Below are positions 22,397-30,386 of a stretch of 32,111 nt of DNA, piece after piece. The notes under the pieces were generated by a model that was not told where the DNA came from, did no database searches, and worked only from the letters and a program-made list of their open reading frames with translations. Where the stretch lies: positions 1 through 32,111 of the forward strand of contig NZ_UUIS01000007.1 in the NCBI RefSeq assembly GCF_900589395.1. Reading direction: 5' to 3'. A program made the translations under genes and the position numbers. Numbering within the stretch: position 1 is the stretch's first letter; each line of letters starts with the position of its first letter. The DNA is from Pseudomonas viridiflava. GTDB taxonomy: Bacteria; Pseudomonadota; Gammaproteobacteria; Pseudomonadales; Pseudomonadaceae.

Positions 22397-24037
22397 ATGA
22401 ACTGGTTTTACAACGCCAAACTCTCGACCAAGCTGCTTGGCTCTTTTGCGCTATGCGCAGTCATTACGCTGGTCGTGGGCCTGATCGGCAGCCGCGGTAT
22501 CGGTGATCTTTCCGACAGCCTCAGGCAGGTGTTTGCCAATAACCTGGTGTCGGTGAGCAAGACCAACGAGGCCAAGACCAGCACCGTGGCGCAGAACCGC
22601 GACCTGTATCGCCTGCTGTCGGCCGTGGCTGTCAATGGCCCGCAGGCCGATCGCGAGCGCATCATCACGCGGCTGCGGGATAACCGCGCCTCGGCTGAAA
22701 AAGCCTTCGCCCAGTACCGCGCCACACCGCTGGCCGATGACGAGCGTGCGGCGGCCGCCCGGATGGATGCGGACTGGCCGGCGTATCAGGCCATGATCGA
22801 CCGTGCCCTGAACCTGGCCTCCAGCGGTGACCTCAATGCCGCACGGGTCCTGATCGACGGCGAAGTGCTACAAGCGTTCACCCGCATCAGTGATGAACTG
22901 ACCGTCATGGTCGACTCCAACAACCGCCAGGCTTCTGAGGGCGCAGCCGATGCCCAGGAGCAGGAAGCGGCTGCCAAGCGCAACCTGTACATCGGCATCG
23001 CCGTGGCGTTCCTGGCCGCCTTTGGCCTGGGCATGTTCATCAGTCGCCTGATCAGCACGCCCATTGCCGCCGCGGTCATCAGTGCCGAGCGTGTGGCCAG
23101 CGGTGACCTGACCCAGCCCATTACCAGCACCCGTCGCGATGAAGTCGGCCAGTTGCTCAGCGCCCTGGGCAACATGCAGAACGGTCTGAAAGGCACCATC
23201 CAGCAGATCGCCAGTGCCGCTGACCAACTGGCCAGCGCCGCCGAAGAACTCAATGCGGTCACGGAGGAGAGCAGCCGTGGCCTGACCCGTCAGAACGACG
23301 AAATCCAGCAGGCGGCCACCGCTGTCAACGAAATGACTGCGGCGGTCGAAGAGGTGGCCCGCAATGCCATCTCGACATCCGATGCCTCCAGGCTCACCAG
23401 TGCCGAAGCGGCCAGCGGCCGTGATCAGGCACGCGAAGCGGTCAAGGCCATCGACACGGTCAGCGCCGAGATTTCCAGCTCCACCACCCAGGTCGAAGAG
23501 CTGGCCGGTCAGGTGCGTGAGATTGGCAAAGTGCTGGATGTGATTCGCGGCATTGCCGAGCAGACCAACCTGCTGGCGCTCAACGCGGCCATCGAAGCGG
23601 CCCGGGCCGGTGAGCAAGGCCGGGGTTTTGCCGTGGTTGCCGACGAAGTCCGTGCCCTGGCAGCCCGCACCCAGGCGTCCACCGGTGAAATCGAAGCCAT
23701 GATTGGCTCGGTGCAAAGCAGCGCCGACCAGGCCGTGCGTGCCATGGGCAACAGCCGCAACCTGGCCAGCAACACCCAGTCCCTGGCCCAGGCCACTGGC
23801 CAGTCGCTGGAGCGCATCGCCAACAGCATCGCGCAGATCAACGACCGCAACATGCTGATCGCGACCGCCTCGGAAGAGCAGGCCCACGTGGCGCGCGAAG
23901 TGGACCGCAACCTGGTCAATATTCAGGACCTTTCGACCCAGACCGCCGCCGGTGCCCACCAGACCAGTGCTTCCAGCCATGAACTGTCACGCCTGGCGGT
24001 CTCGTTCAACGCGCTGGTGGGCAAGTTCCGCCTGTAA
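22397..24037 (+). CDS. methyl-accepting chemotaxis protein
   Basis: A 546-residue chemoreceptor. AAGGA lies about 8 bases before the ATG at 22397 ([20 protein letters not shown]). TM1 covers about residues 10-30. A ~155-residue helical periplasmic region of the four-helix-bundle kind follows, with [22 protein letters not shown], then TM2 ([20 protein letters not shown]), HAMP and the cytoplasmic signalling domain with [28 protein letters not shown] at the tip. There is no C-terminal CheR-docking pentapeptide. The ligand is unknown. It converges with the diguanylate cyclase gene, the two being separated by a strong hairpin. The other receptor in this window (14254-15936) has the same domain plan but is clearly divergent in the sensor part. 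Confidence 0.96.
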   Translation: MNWFYNAKLSTKLLGSFALCAVITLVVGLIGSRGIGDLSDSLRQVFANNLVSVSKTNEAKTSTVAQNRDLYRLLSAVAVNGPQADRERIITRLRDNRASAEKAFAQYRATPLADDERAAAARMDADWPAYQAMIDRALNLASSGDLNAARVLIDGEVLQAFTRISDELTVMVDSNNRQASEGAADAQEQEAAAKRNLYIGIAVAFLAAFGLGMFISRLISTPIAAAVISAERVASGDLTQPITSTRRDEVGQLLSALGNMQNGLKGTIQQIASAADQLASAAEELNAVTEESSRGLTRQNDEIQQAATAVNEMTAAVEEVARNAISTSDASRLTSAEAASGRDQAREAVKAIDTVSAEISSSTTQVEELAGQVREIGKVLDVIRGIAEQTNLLALNAAIEAARAGEQGRGFAVVADEVRALAARTQASTGEIEAMIGSVQSSADQAVRAMGNSRNLASNTQSLAQATGQSLERIANSIAQINDRNMLIATASEEQAHVAREVDRNLVNIQDLSTQTAAGAHQTSASSHELSRLAVSFNALVGKFRL

Positions 24038-24086
24038 ACGCACCAGGGCGATGGCTGCGGCGCCTCACACGACGCGCGGTGCCACC

Positions 24087-24106
24087 GGCCGGTCTAATGA
24101 CCGGCC
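24087..24106. terminator. hairpin between converging genes
   Basis: GGCCGGTC-TAAT-GACCGGCC is a perfect 8-bp stem with a 4-base loop. The stop codon of the diguanylate cyclase gene (24094-24096) lies within it. No T-tract follows on either strand, so intrinsic termination is uncertain. Confidence 0.5.
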
Positions 24107-25494
24107 TGCGTGCATGCGCTGTAGACCCGCCAGGTATTGCGCCCGGCCGACTTGGCCTGGTACAGCGCCACATCACTCATGCGCAACAGCTCCAGGGCGC
24201 TGCCGGCGTGTTGCGGTGCCAGCGCCAGGCCGACACTGGCGCCCAGCACCACCTGGTCAGTCGCAAGGTCGATCGGGCGGTGCAGCGCCTCAATGATCTG
24301 TGCACAGATTGGCTCTACCAGGGGCAGCGCCGGGGCGTGCGGCCAGACCATCACGAACTCGTCGCCACCGAAACGCGCCACCATCCCCTGCGTTGGCGTC
24401 AGGTCGCGCAGCCGCTGCGCCACGCATTGCAGCACCCGGTCACCGGCGGCATGGCCCAACGCATCGTTGATCGGCTTGAAGCCGTCCAGGTCCAGGCTCA
24501 GCACGGCCAGCCGCTGCGTGTCATCACGCTGCAGGTGGTGATTGAGAAACTGATCCAGCTGGTAACGATTGGGCAGCCCGGTCAGAAAGTCATGCTGCGA
24601 CAAATGCCGGATTTCAGCGAACTGCGCCTCGACCTGGCGCGCTGACGCCATGGCGTGGCGCAACAACACCGTCAGCACACCGATCAAGGCCAGCACGCCG
24701 GCCATGAACACCGGCAGGGTCTGGCCAAGCAGGTGCATGCCCGGTGTGGGCGGTGTCCAGTTCAGGTAAATATCGGCGTCCAGCAGCGGCATCGATTGCA
24801 GGTCCGGCAGGGGCCGGGACGACATCGTCAGCGCTGGCAGGCCGTAGGTTTCGCTCAGGTGGGCCAGCTTTTCGTGGCTCAGGATCGACACCAGGATCAT
24901 CACCGAGGCCGGCCCCGGGGTTCTTTGGATGGCCGGGTCTCCCCCCGGGGTGATGGCCGAAGCCGCCGCCAGGGCCGCCACCGCGTCGACCCGGAAGGCC
25001 TGCACCACACTGGTATCGTTGCGGTCGGCCTCGCGCGCCGCCAGCAGCAGGGCTGGCAGGTCGCCTTGCAGCCAGTCGGCTGCCGATACGCTGGCGGGCT
25101 TGCCGTCGATCACCGCGTACACCGTACGGTCCTGGGCATCGATCACGAACACCCCGTTGTAGCCGTACAGCTCGTAGGGGATTTCACCGACATTGCGCTG
25201 TTCGTCGGCCCAGACCTTGTCCATCTTCAAATGCAGGTGCTTATAGGCTTCGCCCCACTTGCTGTAGTTGATGATGTTCTGGCCCACCTCGTTGCGCACC
25301 TGTCCGATCGTGCGGGCGATGAACGTGCGCGACCGTTGCTGTACATCGGCGTCCTGGCTCAATGCGGTCTTGACCAGCAGGTAGCAGCCCAGGCCGATCA
25401 GCAGCGACAAGGCTGCGATCGCCGGCAGCAGGCGCCAGATCAGGGGGTGGCTGTGACGCAGGGCAATCCAGCGAGCCAGGGTGGGTTTGAACAT
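24094..25494 (-). CDS. membrane diguanylate cyclase with periplasmic sensor domain
   Basis: A 466-residue protein. The ATG at 25494 (MFKPTLARWIALRHSHPLIWRLL) has AGGTG upstream. TM1 is near residues 23-46 (LLPAIAALSLLIGLGCYLLV). A periplasmic domain of about 220 residues starts with a helix and INYSKWGEAYKHL, which resembles CHASE4 sensors. TM2 (VFMAGVLALIGVLTVLL) is followed by the GGDEF domain: DFLTGLPNRYQLDQFL, then ARFGGDEFVMVW, an intact active site expected to make cyclic-di-GMP. The allosteric I-site is missing (TPTQ stands where RxxD is expected), so product inhibition through that site is unlikely. No EAL domain is present. Confidence 0.92.
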   Translation of the reverse strand: MFKPTLARWIALRHSHPLIWRLLPAIAALSLLIGLGCYLLVKTALSQDADVQQRSRTFIARTIGQVRNEVGQNIINYSKWGEAYKHLHLKMDKVWADEQRNVGEIPYELYGYNGVFVIDAQDRTVYAVIDGKPASVSAADWLQGDLPALLLAAREADRNDTSVVQAFRVDAVAALAAASAITPGGDPAIQRTPGPASVMILVSILSHEKLAHLSETYGLPALTMSSRPLPDLQSMPLLDADIYLNWTPPTPGMHLLGQTLPVFMAGVLALIGVLTVLLRHAMASARQVEAQFAEIRHLSQHDFLTGLPNRYQLDQFLNHHLQRDDTQRLAVLSLDLDGFKPINDALGHAAGDRVLQCVAQRLRDLTPTQGMVARFGGDEFVMVWPHAPALPLVEPICAQIIEALHRPIDLATDQVVLGASVGLALAPQHAGSALELLRMSDVALYQAKSAGRNTWRVYSACTQAGH

Positions 25495-25669
25495 AAGAAC
25501 ACCTGAAAGGCAGAGGCATGCATCGACAGAACTCCTTTCCTTGTCAGTTCCCGGGCCAGCCATGACGCGATGGTTGATGGCCTGGAGCTATCATAAACGG
25601 CCCTTTGCCGAGGAGCCAGTCGTTGGCACGACGCTTTTTGCCGTCGATCGGATGGCGGCGCGGCCCTCT

Positions 25670-26572
25670 TCAGGCTTGGTCAGGGGGCTGTGCCTGCGCC
25701 AGCAGCCAGTGCCGCACTTCGGTCAGCGGCGCCGGGCGCCGGGCCTTGCGTGGCGCGATCAGGTAAAAGCCGGTGTCCACCTGCAAGGCCTGGCCGAAAA
25801 CGCACACCAGGCGTCCGGCCTCGAGGTCGGCGCGCACGAACGCCTCATTGGCCAGCGCCAGGCCCTGCCCGGCGATGGCGGCCTCGATGGCCAGTGACGT
25901 CTGGTTGAAGCGCAGGTTGCGGGTGGCAGCCAGCAGCGGCTGGTCGCAGACCTGGCTCAGAAAGGCCGGCCAGAGGTTATGCGCATCGTGCAGCAGCGTG
26001 TAGCGCGACAGGTTGTCAGCCACCCCGGGGTCGCCCAGCGCCTCCACCCGTAGGGGGCTGGCCACGGCCACCAGGCGCTGCGGCATCAGCCACTGCGCGT
26101 CGAGCCCCGGCCCGAACGGCGCACGCCCGTAGCGCACGGCCAGGTCCACGGCATCGTGCTGGAAGCTCGACAAGCGGTCAGTGGCCAGCACGCGCAGGTC
26201 GATGTGCGGATAACGATCCGTGAAATCCGGCAAGCGCGGGATCAGCCAGCGCGAGGCAAAGGTCGGGGTGACGCTGAGGGTCAGGTGCAGGGGTTCAGGG
26301 CGTAGCATCTGCGTGGCCTCGATCATCAGTTCGAAGGCTCGGCGAATGCTGGCCTGATAACTGCGCCCGGCCTCGGTCAGGCCCAGGCCCCGCGGCAGGC
26401 GCTCGAACAGTCTGATGCCCAGGTGCGCTTCCAGGCTTCTGACCTGCTGCGCCACCGCGCCCTGGGTCACCCCCAGCTCATCGGCGGCCCGGCGAAAATT
26501 CAACTGGCGGGCCGCCACCTCGAAGACGCGCAGTGCATTGAGGGGCGGCAGTGAGGTGGATTGTTCAGACAT
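25670..26572 (-). CDS. LysR-family transcriptional regulator, GcvA-like
   Basis: A 300-residue regulator. The N-terminal winged helix-turn-helix (LPPLNALRVFEVAARQLNFRRAADELGVTQGAVAQQVRSLE) and the substrate-binding domain starting near residue 90 (LTLSVTPTFASRWLIPRLPDF) are of the GcvA subgroup, whose members have the NFRRAADEL and FASRWLIPRL patterns. It is transcribed away from the SDR gene, with 117 bases between them, so it probably controls that gene and itself. GTAG-TTTTT-CTAC lies just upstream of its start. No strong ribosome site is visible. Confidence 0.93.
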   Translation of the reverse strand: MSEQSTSLPPLNALRVFEVAARQLNFRRAADELGVTQGAVAQQVRSLEAHLGIRLFERLPRGLGLTEAGRSYQASIRRAFELMIEATQMLRPEPLHLTLSVTPTFASRWLIPRLPDFTDRYPHIDLRVLATDRLSSFQHDAVDLAVRYGRAPFGPGLDAQWLMPQRLVAVASPLRVEALGDPGVADNLSRYTLLHDAHNLWPAFLSQVCDQPLLAATRNLRFNQTSLAIEAAIAGQGLALANEAFVRADLEAGRLVCVFGQALQVDTGFYLIAPRKARRPAPLTEVRHWLLAQAQPPDQA

Positions 26573-26576
26573 GGCT

Positions 26577-26589
26577 GTAGTTTTTCTAC
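26577..26589. promoter_or_regulatory. small palindrome in the LysR/SDR intergenic region
   Basis: GTAG-TTTTT-CTAC is an exact 4-bp inverted repeat around five bases, four bases upstream of the LysR start. It could be an autoregulatory site, but it is short and may be chance. Confidence 0.25.
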
Positions 26590-26689
26590 TGGTTCGACAG
26601 CGTGATGATGACTCTCTGTCCGGCGTGCCGCGATGCTAGCGTGAATCTCTACCGTTCGCGGGTATTTTCAGTATTCAAGGAGCAAGATC

Positions 26690-27394
26690 ATGACAGTAGA
26701 AAAAGTCGCCATCATCACCGCCGCAGGCAGCGGCATGGGCGCTGCGGCGGCCCGGCGCCTGGCCGCCGACGGCTTCAAGGTCGGCATCCTGTCGTCGTCG
26801 GGCAAGGGCGAGGCCCTGGCCCATGAGCTGGGCGGCGTAGGCGTGACCGGCTCCAACCAGTCCGGTGCCGACTTGCGCGCGCTGGTCGAGCAGGTCATGG
26901 CCCGCTGGGGCCGCATCGATGTGCTGGTCAACAGCGCCGGTCACGGCCCGCGCGCGCCGATCCTGGACCTCAGCGACGACGACTGGCATTCAGGGCTGGA
27001 CACCTACCTGCTCAATGTCATCCGCCCCAGCCGCCTGGTCACGCCGATCATGCAGCAGCAAAAGGGCGGGGTGATCATCAATATTTCCAGCGCCTGGACG
27101 TTCGAACCCAGCGACCTGTTCCCCACCTCGGCGGTGTTTCGCGCGGGCCTGGCCTCATTTACCAAGCTTTTTGCCGACACTTACGGCGGCGACAACATCC
27201 GCATGAACAACGTGCTGCCAGGCTGGATCGACAGCCTGCCGGCTACTGAGCAACGCCGTGACAGCGTGCCCCTGCAACGTTACGGACGCAGCGAAGAAGT
27301 CGCCGCCACCATCGCCTTTCTGGCCAGCGCCGGCGGCGCCTATATCACTGGCCAGAACCTGCGCATCGACGGCGGTGTAACCCGCTCGGTCTGA
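26690..27394 (+). CDS. SDR-family protein with altered catalytic motif
   Basis: A 234-residue Rossmann-fold protein; AAGGAG precedes the ATG at 26690. The dinucleotide loop TAAGSGMG (residues 10-17), the NSAG motif (81-84), the conserved Asn in YLLNV (N109) and the active-site Ser in NISS (133-134) are present. The hallmark YxxxK is not: the aligned segment reads FPTSAVFRAGLASFTK, putting S147 at the Tyr position and R151 at the Lys position. The C-terminus is normal (PGWID, ITGQNLRIDGG). It is divergent from a LysR regulator. It could be a reductase using a different proton donor, or a non-enzymatic or binding member; I cannot tell which. Confidence 0.88.
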   Translation: MTVEKVAIITAAGSGMGAAAARRLAADGFKVGILSSSGKGEALAHELGGVGVTGSNQSGADLRALVEQVMARWGRIDVLVNSAGHGPRAPILDLSDDDWHSGLDTYLLNVIRPSRLVTPIMQQQKGGVIINISSAWTFEPSDLFPTSAVFRAGLASFTKLFADTYGGDNIRMNNVLPGWIDSLPATEQRRDSVPLQRYGRSEEVAATIAFLASAGGAYITGQNLRIDGGVTRSV

Positions 27395-27639
27395 CGCCTC
27401 GCTGTTTCCCGGGCCGGTGCTGCCGACGGCTTGCCCGACTATCGGATCCAATCCCCGTCATTGCGATCACAGCCCGGCACCGCTGGGCTGAAACTTCCGG
27501 ATCGTCGTGCGGTTCTATTGTTTTGCATGTCCAAGCATCGCTTACCATCGTCAATATCCAGACGGCATGCCAGCCGCCAGCTCGCGGGCGACCCATCAAA
27601 TGTCGATCAGGCTTGAGAAGCACTGGTAACAAGGCCAGA
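27395..27639. other. spacer upstream of the KaiC-like gene
   Basis: No gene is recognisable. A weak hairpin (CAGCCC/GGGCTG, 27470-27490) after the SDR stop lacks a T-tract. No clear sigma-70 promoter for the KaiC-like gene is evident. Confidence 0.4.
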
Positions 27640-27702
27640 ATGCGCATTTTGTGCGTGCGGCGAATTACCGTTTTTACGCAGCCGAAACCGGGGGAAATGT
27701 AA
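27640..27702 (+). CDS. possible 20-residue upstream ORF of the KaiC-like gene
   Basis: ATG at 27640 has AAGG five bases upstream and runs 20 codons (MRILCVRRITVFTQ...) to a TAA at 27700-27702, two bases before the preferred TTG start of the KaiC-like gene. The close spacing suggests translational coupling that could help the rare TTG start. The peptide has no recognisable family. Confidence 0.35.
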   Translation: MRILCVRRITVFTQPKPGEM

Positions 27703-27704
27703 TC

Positions 27705-29150
27705 TTGAACCAGCTAAAACGCCTTCAGAGCGGAGTCGAAGGACTTGACGAGCTGCTGAAGGGAGGGTTCGTTTCAGGATCCTCCTACATCATTCAAGGG
27801 CGCCCTGGCTCGGGTAAGACCATTCTGGCCAACCAGATCGGTTTCAATCATGTACGCGATGGCGGCCGGGTATTGTTTGCCACGCTGCTGGCTGAGCCTC
27901 ACGAACGGCTGTTTCAGTTTCTCTCGACGCTGAGCTTTTTCGACAAGACCCGCATCGGTGAAGAAATCCAGTTCATCAGCGCGTTCGACACCATGGAAAA
28001 CGAAGGGCTCGACGAAGTGGTCAAGCTCTTGCGCCGGGAAATCTCGCGCCAGAAGTCCACGGTCATGATCCTCGACGGGCTGCTCAATGCTCGCTCCAAG
28101 GCCGATTCGCCGCTCAACACCAAACGCTTTATCTCCGAACTGCAAGGTCATGCCGCCTTCGCCGGTTGCACCGTGTTCTTCCTTACCAGTTCCCAGCTCG
28201 ATGACGGCAGTCCGGAACACACCATGGTAGACGGTGTACTGGAACTGGGCGAGGAGCAGGTTGGCTCGCGCCAGATGCGCCGCATCCGGATGCGCAAGAC
28301 CCGCGGCAGCGCAGCGTTGTCAGGTGATCATGAGTGCGAAATCACCGATGACGGCCTGGTCATCTATCCGCGCCTTGAAAGCACCATCACCCACTCGCCC
28401 ATGCGCGACAGCGCTGAAATCTCGCTCATACCCAGTGGCATTGCCTCGCTGGACCCTTTTATCAGCGGTGGCCTGATGTCGTCCTCGGTGTCGCTGATCA
28501 TGGGGCCGTCCGGGGCGGGCAAGACCTCGTTCGGGATCAACTTCCTGTCCGAGTCGACCGTCGAAGACCCAGGCCTGTATTTCGGCTTCTACGAATCCCC
28601 CCAGCGGCTGCGCCTGAAGGCCAAGGCCTTGGGGCGTGATTTCGAAGCGCTGGAAGAGTCCGGTGCGCTGACGCTGGTATGGCGCTCGATCGCCACCGAG
28701 AAGATCGACAAGCTGGCGCTCGAGCTGCTGCGCCTGGTCGAGCACAAGTCTATCAAGCGGGTATTCATCGACAGCCTGGGCGGCATGGCCAGGACGGCCG
28801 CCGACAAGTCGCGGCTGCTGGACCTGTACACGGCGCTGATGAGCGAATTGCGTAGTCGAAATGTCACGGTGCTGGCCTCCTGGGAGGTGCGCAGCATCCT
28901 TGGCGAGGTGATTGATGCACCGGCCTCGGATCTGTCCGGAATCGTCGATAACCTGCTGCTGGTCCGATTCGCTGAAACAGACGCTGAACTAAAGCGGCAC
29001 CTGTCCATCCTTAAAGTCAGGGACAGTAATTATGATCCTGCCCTTCTAGAGCTCGTGATAGATCATCAGGGCGTAGGCGTTCGTAAGGCTTTTTCTCATG
29101 TATCCGACGACGACAGTGGCGCAATTGCTCGACCGTCATCTCGCTCATGA
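27705..29150 (+). CDS. KaiC-like double-domain RecA ATPase
   Basis: A 481-residue protein with two KaiC/RecA-type domains. I prefer the TTG at 27705 (NQLKRLQSGVEGLDELLKGGF, where such proteins normally begin) with GGGGGAAA about 7 bases upstream; GTG at 27651 is the alternative. Domain 1 has Walker A GRPGSGKT (residues 32-39) and VMILDGLL; domain 2 has GPSGAGKT (267-274) and RVFIDSLGG. The catalytic Glu pair of cyanobacterial KaiC (FEE) is not conserved: domain 1 reads FATLLAEP and domain 2 GFYESP, so domain 1 may bind ATP without normal hydrolysis. There are no KaiA or KaiB genes here. A single-domain receiver gene follows after 24 bases. Pseudomonas KaiC-like proteins have been linked to stress resistance (from memory). 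Confidence 0.92.
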   Translation: MNQLKRLQSGVEGLDELLKGGFVSGSSYIIQGRPGSGKTILANQIGFNHVRDGGRVLFATLLAEPHERLFQFLSTLSFFDKTRIGEEIQFISAFDTMENEGLDEVVKLLRREISRQKSTVMILDGLLNARSKADSPLNTKRFISELQGHAAFAGCTVFFLTSSQLDDGSPEHTMVDGVLELGEEQVGSRQMRRIRMRKTRGSAALSGDHECEITDDGLVIYPRLESTITHSPMRDSAEISLIPSGIASLDPFISGGLMSSSVSLIMGPSGAGKTSFGINFLSESTVEDPGLYFGFYESPQRLRLKAKALGRDFEALEESGALTLVWRSIATEKIDKLALELLRLVEHKSIKRVFIDSLGGMARTAADKSRLLDLYTALMSELRSRNVTVLASWEVRSILGEVIDAPASDLSGIVDNLLLVRFAETDAELKRHLSILKVRDSNYDPALLELVIDHQGVGVRKAFSHVSDDDSGAIARPSSRS

Positions 29151-29174
29151 CTTATCGAGTGGGGTGGGCTTGAT

Positions 29175-29537
29175 ATGAGCACGATTTTAATCGTCGATGA
29201 TGAATATCTGATTGCCGAGATTCTCAGCTTCGCGCTGGAGGATGAAGGCTACCTCACCGTGACGGCCGGCAGTGGTCCAAGAGCATTGACCATTCTTGAC
29301 CGGGAACGGCCTCATCTGATCATTACCGATTACATGATGCCGGGCATGAATGGTATCGAGTTTGCGGAAGCGGCTCGCGCCAACAAACCGTTCGAGACCG
29401 TGCCGATCATTCTGATGAGCGGCGCTCAGGCACACTTGGGTGTGTCACGTCCCGACCTGTTTGCGGCTGTGTATGAGAAGCCGTTCGACATTGGGCTGAT
29501 GGTCCAGAATGTCAAACGGCTGCTCGGCGGGCACTGA
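29175..29537 (+). CDS. single-domain response regulator
   Basis: A 120-residue receiver domain with no output domain. The full phosphorylation site is present: D8-D9 (IVDDEY), phospho-acceptor D52 (IITDYMMPGMNG), S82 (ILMSGA) and K102 (YEKPF). GGTGGG lies upstream of the ATG at 29175. It lies 24 bases after the KaiC-like gene and is almost certainly co-transcribed. A protein of this kind passes phosphate or binds a partner; here the partner may be the KaiC-like ATPase or a hybrid kinase elsewhere. No histidine kinase is encoded in the window. Confidence 0.93.
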   Translation: MSTILIVDDEYLIAEILSFALEDEGYLTVTAGSGPRALTILDRERPHLIITDYMMPGMNGIEFAEAARANKPFETVPIILMSGAQAHLGVSRPDLFAAVYEKPFDIGLMVQNVKRLLGGH

Positions 29538-29657
29538 TCCCGCGCGAGCCACACCTCATGCCGTCAGCGGGGGCTAGGGGGATGATTGCCTGACATTCGG
29601 TCGGGTCCACTTTTCATGCCGCTGCGCGAGCGTCTCATCCGTGCAGGCCTCGATGCC

Positions 29658-30179
29658 TCAGGCAAACTGCCAGTCCCGTGAATGTACGACCCGGCAAAAG
29701 GCGCCGGCCAGCGTCGCATTGTGATGCGCGACGATCTGCCCGTGCGACCCGAACGCGGTGTCCGAACAACCATGCCCGTCCTCGATCAACACGGCATCCA
29801 GGCCCAGGTCCCTGGCGGCGCGACACGTGCTGTCGACACAATATTGAGTCTTGAGGCCAGCGATCACCACGCTGTGCGCCCCGGCCTCCTTGAGGCGCTC
29901 GACCAGGCCTGTGCCGACAAAGGCATTGGGGCGGCTTTTTTCAAAGACGGTTTCGCTGCCGTTCAGGTGCAGCGCCTCGATCAGTCGGGTCAGCGGGCTG
30001 CCCGGTTCGATGGGCGAGCCGGGCGGGCCCACGTGCCGGGCCAGGAACACCGCAGCCCCCGCGGCGTGTGCCTTGTCCAGCAGGCTGTTGATCGTGTCCA
30101 GCAGCGCTTCGCTGCGCCCGATGGGGTCGGGGCCGTGAAACAGTCCTGCCTGCATATCCAGAATCAATAGGGCGTGCAT
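29658..30179 (-). CDS. isochorismatase-family cysteine hydrolase
   Basis: A 173-residue hydrolase. AAGGAG lies 7 bases before the ATG at 30179 (MHALLILDMQAGLF). The catalytic triad of the family is intact: D8, K81 (FEKSRPNAF) and C114 (GLKTQYCVDSTCRAARDLG). This group includes nicotinamidases, N-carbamoyl amidohydrolases and ring hydrolases; the short stand-alone form does not reveal the substrate. It is preceded on the same strand by a terminator hairpin (30250-30223) and a Thr-rich 23-codon leader ORF (30345-30274), an arrangement like amino-acid attenuators. That would tie its expression to threonyl-tRNA supply, which is unusual for this family. Confidence 0.9.
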   Translation of the reverse strand: MHALLILDMQAGLFHGPDPIGRSEALLDTINSLLDKAHAAGAAVFLARHVGPPGSPIEPGSPLTRLIEALHLNGSETVFEKSRPNAFVGTGLVERLKEAGAHSVVIAGLKTQYCVDSTCRAARDLGLDAVLIEDGHGCSDTAFGSHGQIVAHHNATLAGAFCRVVHSRDWQFA

Positions 30180-30204
30180 GTCGCGTCTCCTTGCTTGAAA
30201 GCCG

Positions 30205-30238
30205 GCGATGCGGGGCACGAAAAAGGCCCCGTCATCGC
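30205..30238. other. hairpin competing with the terminator
   Basis: GCGATG-CGGGGC (30205-30216) pairs with GCCCCG-T-CATCGC (30226-30238): twelve base pairs with one bulged base around a 9-base loop. It shares the GCCCC arm with the terminator at 30223-30250, so the two structures exclude each other. Confidence 0.55.
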
Positions 30239-30250
30239 TGGCGGGGCCTT
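30223..30250 (-). terminator. intrinsic terminator between leader peptide and isochorismatase-family gene
   Basis: AAGGCCCC and GGGGCCTT form an 8-bp stem with a 12-base loop. On the minus strand the stem is followed by TTT (TTTTT counting its last pairs). It starts 23 bases after the stop of the Thr-rich leader ORF and 43 bases before the isochorismatase-family start. It may end the methyltransferase transcript, act as an attenuator, or both. Confidence 0.85.
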
Positions 30251-30273
30251 GGGGGTATCGTGGGGTTATTGAC

Positions 30274-30345
30274 TCACGGCACCGTACCCGACCCGCCGAA
30301 GGCGGTCGTGGTTGTGGTGGTCGAGGTCAGCGCTGAGAGAATCAT
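30274..30345 (-). CDS. Thr-rich leader peptide (candidate attenuator)
   Basis: A 23-residue ORF reads MILSALTS, then six consecutive Thr, then AFGGSGTVP and a TGA stop. Eight of its 23 residues are Thr, of which seven fall in an eight-codon stretch. It resembles the E. coli thr leader in length and Thr content and is followed after 23 bases by a terminator. GGCGGG within the Gly-Gly codons could pair with CCCGCC in the terminator's 5' arm region, giving a possible antiterminator. A weak TAGG is the only ribosome site. TTGCCA-N17-TAGGCT (30381-30353) could be a promoter but would start transcription almost at the ATG; read-through from the methyltransferase gene (stop 30387) is the alternative. 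Confidence 0.55.
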   Translation of the reverse strand: MILSALTSTTTTTTAFGGSGTVP

Positions 30346-30386
30346 GGCACCGAGCCTACCGCGTTGTATGGATGCTGGCAAATGGC

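Noticed and set aside
27470..27490. Terminator after the SDR gene
   Set aside because: Only a 6-bp stem with no T-tract, so I do not call it a terminator.
29564..29636. Small minus-strand basic ORF between the receiver and isochorismatase-family genes
   Set aside because: Weak ribosome site, no family and no conserved context; probably chance in GC-rich sequence.
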